The position numbers were made by a program, and so were the translations under genes. From Flavobacterium sp. AED (GTDB lineage: Bacteria > Bacteroidota > Bacteroidia > Flavobacteriales > Flavobacteriaceae), in contig NZ_JSYM01000002.1 of NCBI RefSeq assembly GCF_000812945.1, forward strand, positions 310,001 through 374,000: 64,000 bases of DNA. Direction: 5' to 3'. Below are positions 37,289-45,913 of this stretch, piece after piece (position 1 is the first letter of the stretch; the number at the start of each line of letters is the position of its first letter). The notes under the pieces were generated by a model. That model was given only the letters and a program-made list of their open reading frames with translations, had not been told where the DNA came from and did no database searches.

Positions 37289-38653
37289 ATGCGAAAAATA
37301 GATATTCATAATTTGATAGACAACGCAAAGCTGAACCGATTTCATTGGACGGTGATATTCTGGTGTGCACTAATCATCATTTTTGATGGTTACGACTTGG
37401 TTATTTATGGGGTAGTTTTGCCTTTATTGATGGATAAATGGCATTTAACTCCATTAGAAGCGGGCACATTGGGGAGTTACGCACTTTTTGGGATGATGTT
37501 TGGAGCACTGATATTTGGAACACTTTCGGATCGTATTGGACGAAAAAAAGCAATTATTTTTTGTATTTTCTTATTCAGCGGATTCACTTTTATCAATGGA
37601 TTTGCACAAACACCGTTACAATTTGGAATTTTGCGTTTTCTTGCAGGACTTGGAATTGGTGGGGTAATGCCAAATGCAGTGGCTTTAATGACTGAATATG
37701 CTCCAAAAAAAGTCAGAAGTACTTTAGTAACATTGATGTTTAGCGGCTATTCTGTAGGAGGGATGCTTTCTGCCGGATTGGGAATATTTTTGATCCCTAA
37801 TTTTGGATGGCAATCCGTATTTTATGTCGGATTAGTGCCCATACTTTTATTGCCTTTGATTATTAAATTTTTACCGGATTCTGTTGGGTTTTTAGCGAAG
37901 CAAAAAAGAACAGATGAGGCTAAAAAAATACTTTCGCTTATTGAGCCAACTTACGTTCCTAAACAAGGCGATATTTTAGACTCTGGAGAAGCAAAAGCTG
38001 CCGGAGCGAGTGTCAACCAACTATTTAAACAGAACAGAACCGTAAGTACAATTATGTTTTGGGTTGCTTTTTTCACCTGTCTTTTGATGGTTTATGGATT
38101 AAATTCTTGGTTGCCTAAATTAATGACTAAAGCAGGTTACGAATTAGGTTCTAGCCTTACTTTTTTATTGGTTTTAAATGTTGGTGCCATGGCAGGGGCT
38201 ATTGGCGGAGGCTGGCTTGGTGATAAATTTAATTTGAAAACAGTGTTGATTTCATTTTTTGCCGTCGCTGCAATCTCTTTAAGCTTGCTTGGTTTCAAAA
38301 ATTCTACTCTGGTATTGTATGTTTTAATCGCTATTGCAGGAGCAACTACTATTGGTACACAAATATTGTGTTACACGTATGTCGCACAGTTTTATCCTAT
38401 AAACATTAGATCTTCCGGTATTGGCTGGGCATCCGGAATAGGGAGATTGGGTGCTATACTTGGGCCTATTTTAGGTGGGGCTTTAATGGGTTTAGAATTG
38501 CCTTTCCAATTCAATTTTGTAGCATTTGCTATTCCGGGAGCTATAGGCGCTTTGGCTGTTTGTTTTATTAATGTAAAGCACAGTCAAGAGAAAAAAGCAC
38601 AAGTACAGCAACAGGAAACGGCTGCACTAAATACTATTGTTGCCGAAGAATAG
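37289..38653 (+). CDS. benK: Aromatic acid:proton symporter (AAHS family MFS, BenK-like)
   Basis: This 454-residue inner-membrane permease has 12 helices and a cytoplasmic C-terminal tail. The family signature DGYDLVIYGVVLPLLMDKW lies at about residues 32-50, with Asp residues known to matter in PcaK/BenK, and GTLSDRIGRKK is the MFS loop 2-3 motif. It would bring benzoate, or a hydroxybenzoate, into the cell. The gene is followed 61 bp later by an outer-membrane porin gene and lies upstream of catBCA and benABCD, which supports benzoate. It is separate from the main operon and may have its own promoter. Confidence 0.87.
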   Translation: MRKIDIHNLIDNAKLNRFHWTVIFWCALIIIFDGYDLVIYGVVLPLLMDKWHLTPLEAGTLGSYALFGMMFGALIFGTLSDRIGRKKAIIFCIFLFSGFTFINGFAQTPLQFGILRFLAGLGIGGVMPNAVALMTEYAPKKVRSTLVTLMFSGYSVGGMLSAGLGIFLIPNFGWQSVFYVGLVPILLLPLIIKFLPDSVGFLAKQKRTDEAKKILSLIEPTYVPKQGDILDSGEAKAAGASVNQLFKQNRTVSTIMFWVAFFTCLLMVYGLNSWLPKLMTKAGYELGSSLTFLLVLNVGAMAGAIGGGWLGDKFNLKTVLISFFAVAAISLSLLGFKNSTLVLYVLIAIAGATTIGTQILCYTYVAQFYPINIRSSGIGWASGIGRLGAILGPILGGALMGLELPFQFNFVAFAIPGAIGALAVCFINVKHSQEKKAQVQQQETAALNTIVAEE

Positions 38654-38714
38654 ACAAGTAAAATCAAGATTATTCCTAAATAGTTAGGATTTATAGAACA
38701 GAAAAAATAACGAA

Positions 38715-40025
38715 ATGAAGTTAAAAAAAATAGTTGCAATAACTGGTTTATTACTTACGACAGTATTACTTAATGCTCAAGAAACCATTAAAAAAAAGGA
38801 TAGTATTGTTGTTATGAAACCAGAGAAAAAAGAACCGCTTTTTGATGTTAAGTTTTTTGGATTTATTCGACATGATGCGGTGTTTGATTCCCGCCAGACT
38901 GTTGATGTAAGAGAAGCGGCAGTGGTACTTTGGGGAAAAGATGCTGATTTTGATTCCAAGGGGAAAGATAGAAACTCTGCTTCCAAGTTTCAAATGCTGG
39001 ATGTATTATCCAGAGCCGGAGTCAAAGTAAATGCACCGGATGTTTTGGGTGCAAAAACTTTCGGATTCCTTGAAGGTGATTTTTTTGGTAATGCCGAAGG
39101 AGGAATCAATGAATTTCGTTTGAGACATGCTTGGATTACATTAGACTGGAGAAAAAGCCAGTTGGGAATAGGTCAATTTTGGCATCCGCTAACCATTCCG
39201 GAAATGTTTCCCGGAGTAGTTAATTTTAGTGGAGGCGCGCCTTATATGCCGTACAACAGAAATCCCCAGATTCGGTTTACCCAAAAGTTGAATACTCATT
39301 TTAATCTTATGATAGCAGCTGTTTCACAAAGGGATTTTACTTCGAATACGGCTCCGTACAGAAACAGTTCAATTCCTTCCGGACATGTTCAGGTAAATTA
39401 TAAAAACAAAGATGTTCTTGTAGGTTTGGCGGGTCATTTTGAGCAAATTCGTCCTAAAACAGGTTCTGGATTGACCAATGATTTTTCAAATGAAAGACTC
39501 AATAGTGTTTCCGTTATGGCATATGGCCGTTTTGAAACGAAACCTATGACTATAAAAGCTGAAGCAATGTATGGTGAAAACGCCACTTCATTCATAATGC
39601 TCGGAGGATATGTAGGATATACACCAACTACTGGTTCAGGTTTAGAAACCTATTCGACAATGGCGACACAATCTTTTTGGATTGACTTAACCGGAAAAAC
39701 TAAAAAAATAATTCCTGGATTTTTTGCAGGCTTTAGCCAAAACGATGGCGCTACTAATCCAATTTCTGGAAAAGCAGTAGCTTATGGATTTTCAAACATG
39801 GTAGGAGGTATAGCGGCTTCAGGAAATGCAACGACCAGAACTATTAATTATATTTATCGATTGGCACCACGAATTGAAGTGCCTATTAAAAATTTAAAAT
39901 TTGGTTTGGAAGCGGAATATTCAGCTGCCGAATGGGGGAATGCGGATAACAGCGGAAGAGCAGTAAGTAATCTGAATTTGATAGGAACTTGGAGAGTTGT
40001 ATTTGCTACAGTGCTAAAATTTTAA
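38715..40025 (+). CDS. Outer-membrane porin-like beta-barrel protein (DcaP-like)
   Basis: This 436-residue protein has a signal peptide (residues 1-21, cut at LLNAQ), a short charged linker, then alternating beta-strand sequence with aromatic girdle residues and a C-terminal strand ending WRVVFATVLKF, typical of an outer-membrane barrel. Segments such as FIRHDAVFDSRQTV and FRLRHAWITLDW resemble DcaP-type porins. It is paired with the aromatic acid permease and probably gives benzoate a route through the outer membrane. The function is inferred from the fold and the neighbours. Confidence 0.72.
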   Translation: MKLKKIVAITGLLLTTVLLNAQETIKKKDSIVVMKPEKKEPLFDVKFFGFIRHDAVFDSRQTVDVREAAVVLWGKDADFDSKGKDRNSASKFQMLDVLSRAGVKVNAPDVLGAKTFGFLEGDFFGNAEGGINEFRLRHAWITLDWRKSQLGIGQFWHPLTIPEMFPGVVNFSGGAPYMPYNRNPQIRFTQKLNTHFNLMIAAVSQRDFTSNTAPYRNSSIPSGHVQVNYKNKDVLVGLAGHFEQIRPKTGSGLTNDFSNERLNSVSVMAYGRFETKPMTIKAEAMYGENATSFIMLGGYVGYTPTTGSGLETYSTMATQSFWIDLTGKTKKIIPGFFAGFSQNDGATNPISGKAVAYGFSNMVGGIAASGNATTRTINYIYRLAPRIEVPIKNLKFGLEAEYSAAEWGNADNSGRAVSNLNLIGTWRVVFATVLKF

Positions 40026-40037
40026 TTTTTTTAATGG

Positions 40038-40079
40038 ATTGGGTGTGATTATCGAAAGATAGCTACACCCAATTTTTTT
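40038..40079 (+). terminator. Terminator after the porin gene
   Basis: ATTGGGTGT (40038-40046) pairs with ACACCCAAT (40065-40073), followed by seven T. It is 12 bp after the porin stop and closes the permease-porin unit. Confidence 0.82.
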
Positions 40080-40225
40080 GTGAATAGGAAGGAAACCATC
40101 AGTTCTTATCTTTTGGGATTTTGTGTCTTTTAAGTCACAGGGGAAGTGTTTTAGAATAGTATAAAAACTTTTTCTTTTATCTAAAAAATGCAAATAGTAC
40201 TCAAACGATATAGTTGTATTTGTAG

Positions 40226-40233
40226 TATCTTTG
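40226..40233 (+). promoter_or_regulatory. -7 box before the AraC regulator gene
   Basis: TATCTTTG matches TANNTTTG and lies 36 bp before the start codon. No clear -33 element is found at 17-21 bp upstream. Confidence 0.35.
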
Positions 40234-40268
40234 ATAGGTTTCAAAATAGTTTTTGAGCTAAATAATAC

Positions 40269-41147
40269 ATGAGAAGTAAATTATTTTTTAAGGGGATTTA
40301 TGGTGATAACTCTATTGATATGGTTAGGGATATTATTCATATTACTCCAATGGAAATGACCGGTAAACGCCACGAATGGTATATTAAACCTCATGCACAT
40401 AGTGATCTTTTTCAAATTTTTGTCGTAGAAAGCGGATATCTTGAATTGATAATTAATGGCGAAAGTCAAGTTGTGGATAGTGTCTCTTTTTTTTCTATTC
40501 CAAAAAATATGAGTCATGGTCTGCGCATGAATCCGGATACTAAAGGATGGGTAATCTCGCTTTATGACAAATCCTTGGAGAATATGTTGAAGCTTGATAC
40601 CGACATCATCAATAAGATAGACGAAATACACATTTCAAAATTATCCGAAGATGATAAATTAATCAATGATGCTTTGACAACGATTCGTAAATGCATAGAT
40701 GAATATTACTCTGAATTACCGGGTAAACAGCATGCTTTACAGTACCTAGTGGGAATGATGTTGTTGCGTTTATACAGGGTATTTGTAACTTCTGCTGCTG
40801 TTCCTTTTTCCGATAATAAGAATAAAATGTATTACAGGCGTTTTATTCAATTAATTAAGGAACAAAAATCTTTTAAAGTAAGCGTTGAAGATTATGCGGC
40901 CCGTTTAGCTATTTCTAGCGGACATCTCAACCGAATTTGTAAAGATGTTTCCGGCTTGTCGCCAAAAGATGTTGTGATTAATTTTTTTATTGACGAAGCT
41001 AAAATTTACTTGCGCAATTTTGATATGTCAATTGCCGAAATATCCTATGAATTAGATATTGAAGATCCCGCTTATTTTACGCGTTTGTTTAAGAAAAAAA
41101 CCGGACTCACTCCCAAAGAATTCAGAAGTCAATTAGGACGTAAGTAA
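40269..41147 (+). CDS. AraC-family regulator, probable activator of aromatic catabolism (PobR-like)
   Basis: This 292-residue protein has a cupin sensor domain at residues 30-120 (PHAHSDLFQIFVVESGYLEL and IPKNMSHGL, the usual AraC effector pocket). A helical linker follows, then a double HTH at about 190-292 (YAARLAISSGHLNRICKDVSG and ISYELDIEDPAYFTRLFKKK). The layout resembles PobR-type regulators of hydroxybenzoate use. It sits alone between the permease-porin unit and catB, so it probably controls one or both. No LysR-type CatR/BenM is present in the cluster, which makes this protein and the TetR at the far end the likely regulators. Confidence 0.84.
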   Translation: MRSKLFFKGIYGDNSIDMVRDIIHITPMEMTGKRHEWYIKPHAHSDLFQIFVVESGYLELIINGESQVVDSVSFFSIPKNMSHGLRMNPDTKGWVISLYDKSLENMLKLDTDIINKIDEIHISKLSEDDKLINDALTTIRKCIDEYYSELPGKQHALQYLVGMMLLRLYRVFVTSAAVPFSDNKNKMYYRRFIQLIKEQKSFKVSVEDYAARLAISSGHLNRICKDVSGLSPKDVVINFFIDEAKIYLRNFDMSIAEISYELDIEDPAYFTRLFKKKTGLTPKEFRSQLGRK

Positions 41148-41406
41148 TCACTCCATTCGTCTTTTACCATTCCAATTATAAAAATGCGATAGCCGTCAAC
41201 CTTATTAAATAGGCGTTTATTACTCCCTTATTTCCAATTTTACTGCAGAAAGTATGGTTTGTCCTGCTTTTTAGAGGAAATTAAAGATTTTTCTATCTGT
41301 TATTCCATTTAAAGGTATTACAAACAAATGGTTATGTTTTTATCGATTTGTTTGATTTGTCTCATTAATAGCAAATTAATCCAATTTTAGACCCTGCTTT
41401 TAGCTA

Positions 41407-41414
41407 TAAATTTG
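41407..41414 (+). promoter_or_regulatory. -7 box of the predicted cat-ben-pca promoter
   Basis: TAAATTTG matches TANNTTTG. A T-rich TTTT at 41385-41388 lies 18 bp upstream where TTTG would be expected, so the -33 element is weak. The predicted start near 41421 lies just upstream of two palindromes, and catB begins about 80 bp further on. Confidence 0.45.
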
Positions 41415-41430
41415 TGATAAGCAAACAGTA

Positions 41431-41442
41431 AGTGAGCACTCA
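41431..41442. promoter_or_regulatory. Operator-like half of a tandem site before catB (distal copy)
   Basis: AGTGAGCACTCA differs by one base from AGTGAGTACTCA in the palindrome 22 bp downstream. The two lie on the same face of the helix, two turns apart, directly after the predicted transcription start. Confidence 0.55.
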
Positions 41443-41451
41443 ATTATTTGT

Positions 41452-41467
41452 GAGTGAGTACTCACTC
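41452..41467. promoter_or_regulatory. Perfect palindromic operator GAGTGAGTACTCACTC before catB
   Basis: A 16-bp perfect palindrome with no spacer, of the shape bound by many TetR-family repressors. It lies 33 bp before the catB start and downstream of the -7 box, so a bound repressor would block transcription. The TetR protein at 51714-52253 at the end of the cluster is the natural candidate. Confidence 0.62.
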
Positions 41468-41500
41468 CTGTCGAAATCAAATAAATTTAGATACTAAGAA

Positions 41501-42622
41501 ATGAATAATCCTATTATTGAAAAAATTGAAGCTATTCTGGTTGATTTGCCAACAATTCGCCCGCATCATCTCTCAATGACCGTAATGAAAAAACAAACTA
41601 TGGTTATCATTCGTTTGTTTTGCAGTGATGGAATTGAAGGAATCGGAGAAGCGACAACAATCGGTGGATTGAGTTATGGGGAGGAATCTCCGGAAAGTAT
41701 GAAACTCAATATTGACACTTATTTTGCTCCTTTGTTAGTGGGTCAGGATGCGACCAATATTCACAAAGCCATGTTTTGGATAGAAAAAAACATCAAAGGC
41801 AACCGAATTGCAAAATCAGGAATTGAAACAGCACTTCTAGATGCGCATGGAAAAAGATTAGGTGTTTCTGTCGCTACTTTATTTGGAGGAGCGATAACTG
41901 AAACTTTGCCTGTTTTATGGACCTTGGCAAGCGGAAATACACAACAAGATATTGAAGAAGCGGAGCATCTTTTAGCTATTGGAAGACACAATACTTTTAA
42001 ATTAAAAATTGGATGGCAAGCGCCGGAAATTTCAATCGCTCACGTTGCCGCTATTAAAAAAGCAATGGGAGACAGAGCAAAAATAACGGTGGATGTGAAT
42101 CAGGCTTGGGATGAAAGTACCGCAAAAATAAGTATTGCAAAACTTCAGGATGCAGGAATTGATTTGATTGAGCAACCGATAGTTAAAGAAAATTTTGAAG
42201 GTTTGGCTCGTTTAACCAAAATGTTTACCGTACCAATTATGGCAGATGAAGCATTGAACGATAGTACAGATGCTTTCAAATTAGCGAAAATAAGAGGTGG
42301 TGATGTTTTTGCTTTAAAAATCGGAAAATCAGGCGGATTGTATAATGTTTTAAAAGTAGCTGCGATTGCAGAAGCTGCTGATATCAGTTTGTATGGAGGT
42401 ACCTTATTGGAAGGAACAATTGGTTCAGTGGCTTCGGCTCATGCTTTTAGTACGCTGAAAACAATGTCATGGGGAACGGAACTTTTCGGACCATTATTAT
42501 TAACGGATGATATTGTTAAAACCAAAGTAGCATTTTCGAATGCTTCGATGAAAATCCCACAAGGTCCGGGTTTAGGCTTGGAATTAGATTTAGATAAATT
42601 CAACCATTATAAACGTAAATAA
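41501..42622 (+). CDS. catB: Muconate cycloisomerase (muconate lactonizing enzyme)
   Basis: This 373-residue enolase-superfamily enzyme would convert cis,cis-muconate to muconolactone. The residues known for Pseudomonas MLE are all present at the same numbers: Lys167 and Lys169 in FKLKIGW, metal ligands Asp198 (VDVNQAWD), Glu224 (LIEQP) and Asp249 (MADEA), Lys273 (FALKIGKSGG) and Glu327 (WGTELFG). The match favours true CatB over a dipeptide epimerase or chloromuconate enzyme. It is the first gene after the operator pair, followed 11 bp later by catC, the classical catBCA order. Confidence 0.95.
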   Translation: MNNPIIEKIEAILVDLPTIRPHHLSMTVMKKQTMVIIRLFCSDGIEGIGEATTIGGLSYGEESPESMKLNIDTYFAPLLVGQDATNIHKAMFWIEKNIKGNRIAKSGIETALLDAHGKRLGVSVATLFGGAITETLPVLWTLASGNTQQDIEEAEHLLAIGRHNTFKLKIGWQAPEISIAHVAAIKKAMGDRAKITVDVNQAWDESTAKISIAKLQDAGIDLIEQPIVKENFEGLARLTKMFTVPIMADEALNDSTDAFKLAKIRGGDVFALKIGKSGGLYNVLKVAAIAEAADISLYGGTLLEGTIGSVASAHAFSTLKTMSWGTELFGPLLLTDDIVKTKVAFSNASMKIPQGPGLGLELDLDKFNHYKRK

Positions 42623-42633
42623 AAATTAGCATT

Positions 42634-42924
42634 ATGTTATTCCACGTAGAAATGACCGTAAAAATTCCACATGATTCCGATGTGAATTTTGTAAACGAAT
42701 TAAAAGCAAAAGAAAAAGCAATGTCCCAAGATTTGCAACGCAGCGGAAAATGGGTTGACATTTGGAGAATCGTCGGGAAGTATTCGAACATCAGTATTTT
42801 CAATGTAGAAAGTCCAGCTGAACTTCATGACATCCTGAGCAATTTACCCCTTTTTCCTTTTATGGAAATCGAAGTAAAATCATTATGCAAACATTATTCT
42901 TCCATTAAAGAAGGAGAATTGTAA
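42634..42924 (+). CDS. catC: Muconolactone delta-isomerase
   Basis: This 96-residue protein is the usual length for CatC (ferredoxin-like fold, decamer). It begins MLFHVEMTVKIPHDSD and contains LQRSGKWVDIWRIVGKYSNISIFNV, the conserved core, and a C-terminal LFPFMEIEVKSLCKHYSS. It moves the double bond of muconolactone to give beta-ketoadipate enol-lactone. It lies between catB and catA with gaps of 11 and 51 bp. Confidence 0.95.
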   Translation: MLFHVEMTVKIPHDSDVNFVNELKAKEKAMSQDLQRSGKWVDIWRIVGKYSNISIFNVESPAELHDILSNLPLFPFMEIEVKSLCKHYSSIKEGEL

Positions 42925-42975
42925 CTCTTTTAAATAATCAAAAAAAAACTATAATTAATCAAAAAAATCAATATC

Positions 42976-43902
42976 ATGACAAGAGCACAAATAGACGGAT
43001 TACTTCAAAAAATTGAAAGTACTGAAAAAATAGAAGCTGGAAGCGAAAGAGCAAAAGCAATTGTAAACAGAATCCTTCGCGATTTGTTTTACACGATCGA
43101 AGATTTAGATATCCAACCGGATGAAGTTTGGACGGCAGTAAATTACTTGACACAAGCAGGTCAAAATGAAGAATACGGTTTGATTGCTGCAGGTTTAGGA
43201 ATAGAACATTTCTTAGACTTGCGTATGGATGAAGAAGAAGAAAAAGCAGGAATGACTGGTGGGACACCAAGAACTATTGAAGGACCACTTTATGTTACAG
43301 GAGCACCAAAATCAAAAGGATTTGCGCGTATTGACGACGGAACTGAAGTAGAACAAGGAGAGATTTTTTTCATGCAGGGAAAAGTTTTGGATGATAAAAA
43401 CAATCCAATTCCAAATGCAATTGTTGAAGTTTGGCATGCTAATTTAAAAGGGAATTATTCTTATTTTGATCAATCACAAAGTGATTTCAATTTACGCGGA
43501 ACGATAGAAACGGATGAAAACGGAAACTATCAATTCCGCAGTATCCTTCCTTCTGGCTACGGAGTTCCTCCAGGTGGATCAACAGAAGAACTTTTAAATG
43601 CCGTTGGTCGTCACGGAAATCGTCCATCTCACGTTCATTTCTTTGTTTCAACGCCAGGCTGCAGAAAATTAACGACACAAATTAACTTTGCTGGTGATCC
43701 ATACTTATGGGATGATTTTGCTTTCGCAACACGTGAAGGTTTGATTCCGGATCTTACTGTAATTACTGATGTGGAAAAAATCAAAGAAAAAGGATTAGAC
43801 AAGCCTTTTTCCTCAATCGATTTCGACTTCACTTTGCACAAAGAAGTGGAAGGAATTCACGATGCAGATGTAGAACGATTGAGAGCTGAATCTATAGCAT
43901 AA
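42976..43902 (+). CDS. catA: Catechol 1,2-dioxygenase (intradiol)
   Basis: This 308-residue protein would open catechol between the hydroxyls to cis,cis-muconate. The N-terminal helical dimer domain covers about residues 1-105. The iron(III) ligands are Tyr161 (GNYSYFDQ), Tyr195 (PSGYGVPP), His219 and His221 (RPSHVHFF). The run TTQINFAGDPYLWDDFAFATREGLIPD is typical of group 1 catechol dioxygenases. It is the third cat gene. The 163-bp gap to benA holds no convincing gene, only a 32-codon frame. Confidence 0.95.
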   Translation: MTRAQIDGLLQKIESTEKIEAGSERAKAIVNRILRDLFYTIEDLDIQPDEVWTAVNYLTQAGQNEEYGLIAAGLGIEHFLDLRMDEEEEKAGMTGGTPRTIEGPLYVTGAPKSKGFARIDDGTEVEQGEIFFMQGKVLDDKNNPIPNAIVEVWHANLKGNYSYFDQSQSDFNLRGTIETDENGNYQFRSILPSGYGVPPGGSTEELLNAVGRHGNRPSHVHFFVSTPGCRKLTTQINFAGDPYLWDDFAFATREGLIPDLTVITDVEKIKEKGLDKPFSSIDFDFTLHKEVEGIHDADVERLRAESIA

Positions 43903-43947
43903 TATAAAAAAGAACGGTCTATTACTATTTTCCGAAATCTTTTGGAC

Positions 43948-44046
43948 ATGTATAATCTCTGTGAGAAGGAACAAATCGAATCGATTTTCTTAACTATTCT
44001 CATGATGGTTTTACCCAAAAATAACTCCGGAGCGGGTGGATTATGA
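43948..44046 (+). other. Short open frame of 32 codons in the catA-benA gap
   Basis: The frame encodes MYNLCEKEQIESIF, then a hydrophobic stretch LTILMMVLP, and ends KNNSGAGGL, stopping 19 bp before benA. It has no recognised homologue in my knowledge. It could be a small leader or membrane peptide, a gene remnant or chance. Confidence 0.25.
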
Positions 44047-44065
44047 CTACTAAACAACAACACTA

Positions 44066-45415
44066 ATGGAAAAATTAAATAAAGAATATGTAGAAAGCCT
44101 ACTTCAGCATGATGTTGCAGAAGGTTTGTATCGTCATAAAAGAGAATCCTTTACCAATCCGGAGTTGTTCGAATTGGAAATGAAATATATTTTCGAAAAG
44201 AATTGGATTTATTTGGCACATGAAAGTCAAATAACAGAATTGAACGATTATTTCACCACCTACATTGGTAGACAATCTATCTTTATTTCACGTAATAAAG
44301 AAGGCGAACTGAATGCTTTTATCAATGCATGCAGTCATAGAGGAGCGCAGCTTTGTCGTTATAAAAAAGGAAATAAATCTACTTATACATGTCCGTTTCA
44401 CGGTTGGACTTTTAATAATTCGGGAAAATTATTAAAAGTAAAAGACGGAAAAGGGGCAGGATATCCAGAGCAGTTCAATACTAATGGTTCGCATGATTTG
44501 AAAAAAGTGGCACGATTTGAATCTTATAAGGGATTCTTATTCGGTAGCTTAAATCCAGATTCTTCTTCGTTGGAAGAATATCTTGGTGACACCGTTAAGA
44601 TTATAGATCAGATGGTAGACCAGTCTGAATTTGGATTGGAAGTACTCAATGGAAGTTCTACGTATACTTACGACGCCAACTGGAAATTGCAAATGGAAAA
44701 CGGTGCCGATGGATACCACGTAAGCTCCGTGCACTGGAACTATGTGGCTACAATGGGGAACCGTAAAGAAGAGGGAGTACAAGCTGTAGATCCAAACGGA
44801 TGGTCAAAAAGTGTAGGCGGTGTTTATGGTTTTGAAAACGGTCACATGTTACTTTGGACCAAAATGCTGAATCCGGAAGTGCGCCCTCTTTACAGTCAGT
44901 TGGATCGATTGAATACTACACTTGGTGAAGAAAAAACAAATTTTATTATAAACGAAACCCGCAATTTGGCTATTTATCCAAATGTGTATTTGATGGATCA
45001 GTTCTCGACTCAAATTCGTGTACTTCGTCCTATTGCTGTCGATAAAACAGAAGTAACTATTTATTGTTTTGCACCCAAAAACGAACCTGCGGCAGATCGA
45101 GCTTTACGTCTTCGTCAATATGAAGACTTCTTCAATGTGACCGGAATGGGAACCCCTGATGATTTGGAAGAATTCAGATCGTGTCAGGAAAGTTATTTGT
45201 CAAAAGGAATGGCTTGGAACGATGTTAGCCGTGGTGCAGAGCATTGGGTTTATGGTCCAGATGAACATGCTACGGCCATGGGAATCAATCCAAAATTAAG
45301 TGGAAATAGAAGTGAAGATGAAGGATTATTCCTGATGCAACATGAATATTGGGCGGATGAGATGAAAAAAGCCTTGAATAGTGAGGAATTGATTAACCTA
45401 GAAAACAATTTGTAA
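44066..45415 (+). CDS. benA: Benzoate 1,2-dioxygenase large (alpha) subunit
   Basis: This 449-residue Rieske non-haem iron oxygenase has Rieske cluster ligands Cys89 and His91 ([11 protein letters not shown]) and Cys109 and His112 (CPFHGW). The catalytic domain has the mononuclear iron ligands His218 and His223 and the bridging Asp215 in [12 protein letters not shown]. Length and overall sequence fit BenA/XylX, and the beta and reductase genes follow at once. With BenB and BenC it forms the cis-diol of benzoate. An anthranilate or toluate dioxygenase would be hard to exclude, but the presence of benD, needed only for diols that are not spontaneously aromatised, argues against anthranilate. 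Confidence 0.93.
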   Translation: MEKLNKEYVESLLQHDVAEGLYRHKRESFTNPELFELEMKYIFEKNWIYLAHESQITELNDYFTTYIGRQSIFISRNKEGELNAFINACSHRGAQLCRYKKGNKSTYTCPFHGWTFNNSGKLLKVKDGKGAGYPEQFNTNGSHDLKKVARFESYKGFLFGSLNPDSSSLEEYLGDTVKIIDQMVDQSEFGLEVLNGSSTYTYDANWKLQMENGADGYHVSSVHWNYVATMGNRKEEGVQAVDPNGWSKSVGGVYGFENGHMLLWTKMLNPEVRPLYSQLDRLNTTLGEEKTNFIINETRNLAIYPNVYLMDQFSTQIRVLRPIAVDKTEVTIYCFAPKNEPAADRALRLRQYEDFFNVTGMGTPDDLEEFRSCQESYLSKGMAWNDVSRGAEHWVYGPDEHATAMGINPKLSGNRSEDEGLFLMQHEYWADEMKKALNSEELINLENNL

Positions 45416-45416
45416 G

Positions 45417-45902
45417 ATGACTAATTTCGATAAAATACAAGCATTTGTTTATCAGGAAGCGAGATACTTAGATGACAAACAATGGGATGAATGGCTTCAG
45501 TTATATGATGAAAAAGTAGAATTTTGGATGCCATGTTGGGATGATGAGGATAAGTTAACGACCAATCACGAAACGGAAGTTTCACTGATTTACTACCCGA
45601 ATCGTTATGGTCTGGAAGACCGTATTTTTAGAATTAGAACCGAACGTTCCAGTGCTACTTTACCAGATACCAGAACAGGTCACATGATTTCAAATATTGA
45701 AATTCTGGAAGAAAATGATGATGAAGTTAAAATACGTTTTAACTGGAATACATTAAGCTTTCGATACAATAAATTGGATCAGTTTTTTGGCGTTTCCTTC
45801 TACACTTTGAAAAAAACAGCAGACTCATTTTTAATCACTAATAAAAAAGTCATACTGAAGAACGATTACATTCGTCAGATTCTTGACATTTATCATATTT
45901 AA
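45417..45902 (+). CDS. benB: Benzoate 1,2-dioxygenase small (beta) subunit
   Basis: This 161-residue NTF2-like ring-hydroxylating dioxygenase beta subunit contains EARYLDDKQWDEWLQLY, FWMPCWDDEDK and EVSLIYYPNRYGLEDRIFR, the usual family landmarks. It structures the alpha3beta3 oxygenase and holds no cofactor. It begins 1 bp after the benA stop. Confidence 0.94.
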   Translation: MTNFDKIQAFVYQEARYLDDKQWDEWLQLYDEKVEFWMPCWDDEDKLTTNHETEVSLIYYPNRYGLEDRIFRIRTERSSATLPDTRTGHMISNIEILEENDDEVKIRFNWNTLSFRYNKLDQFFGVSFYTLKKTADSFLITNKKVILKNDYIRQILDIYHI

Positions 45903-45913
45903 TACAAAAAGTT

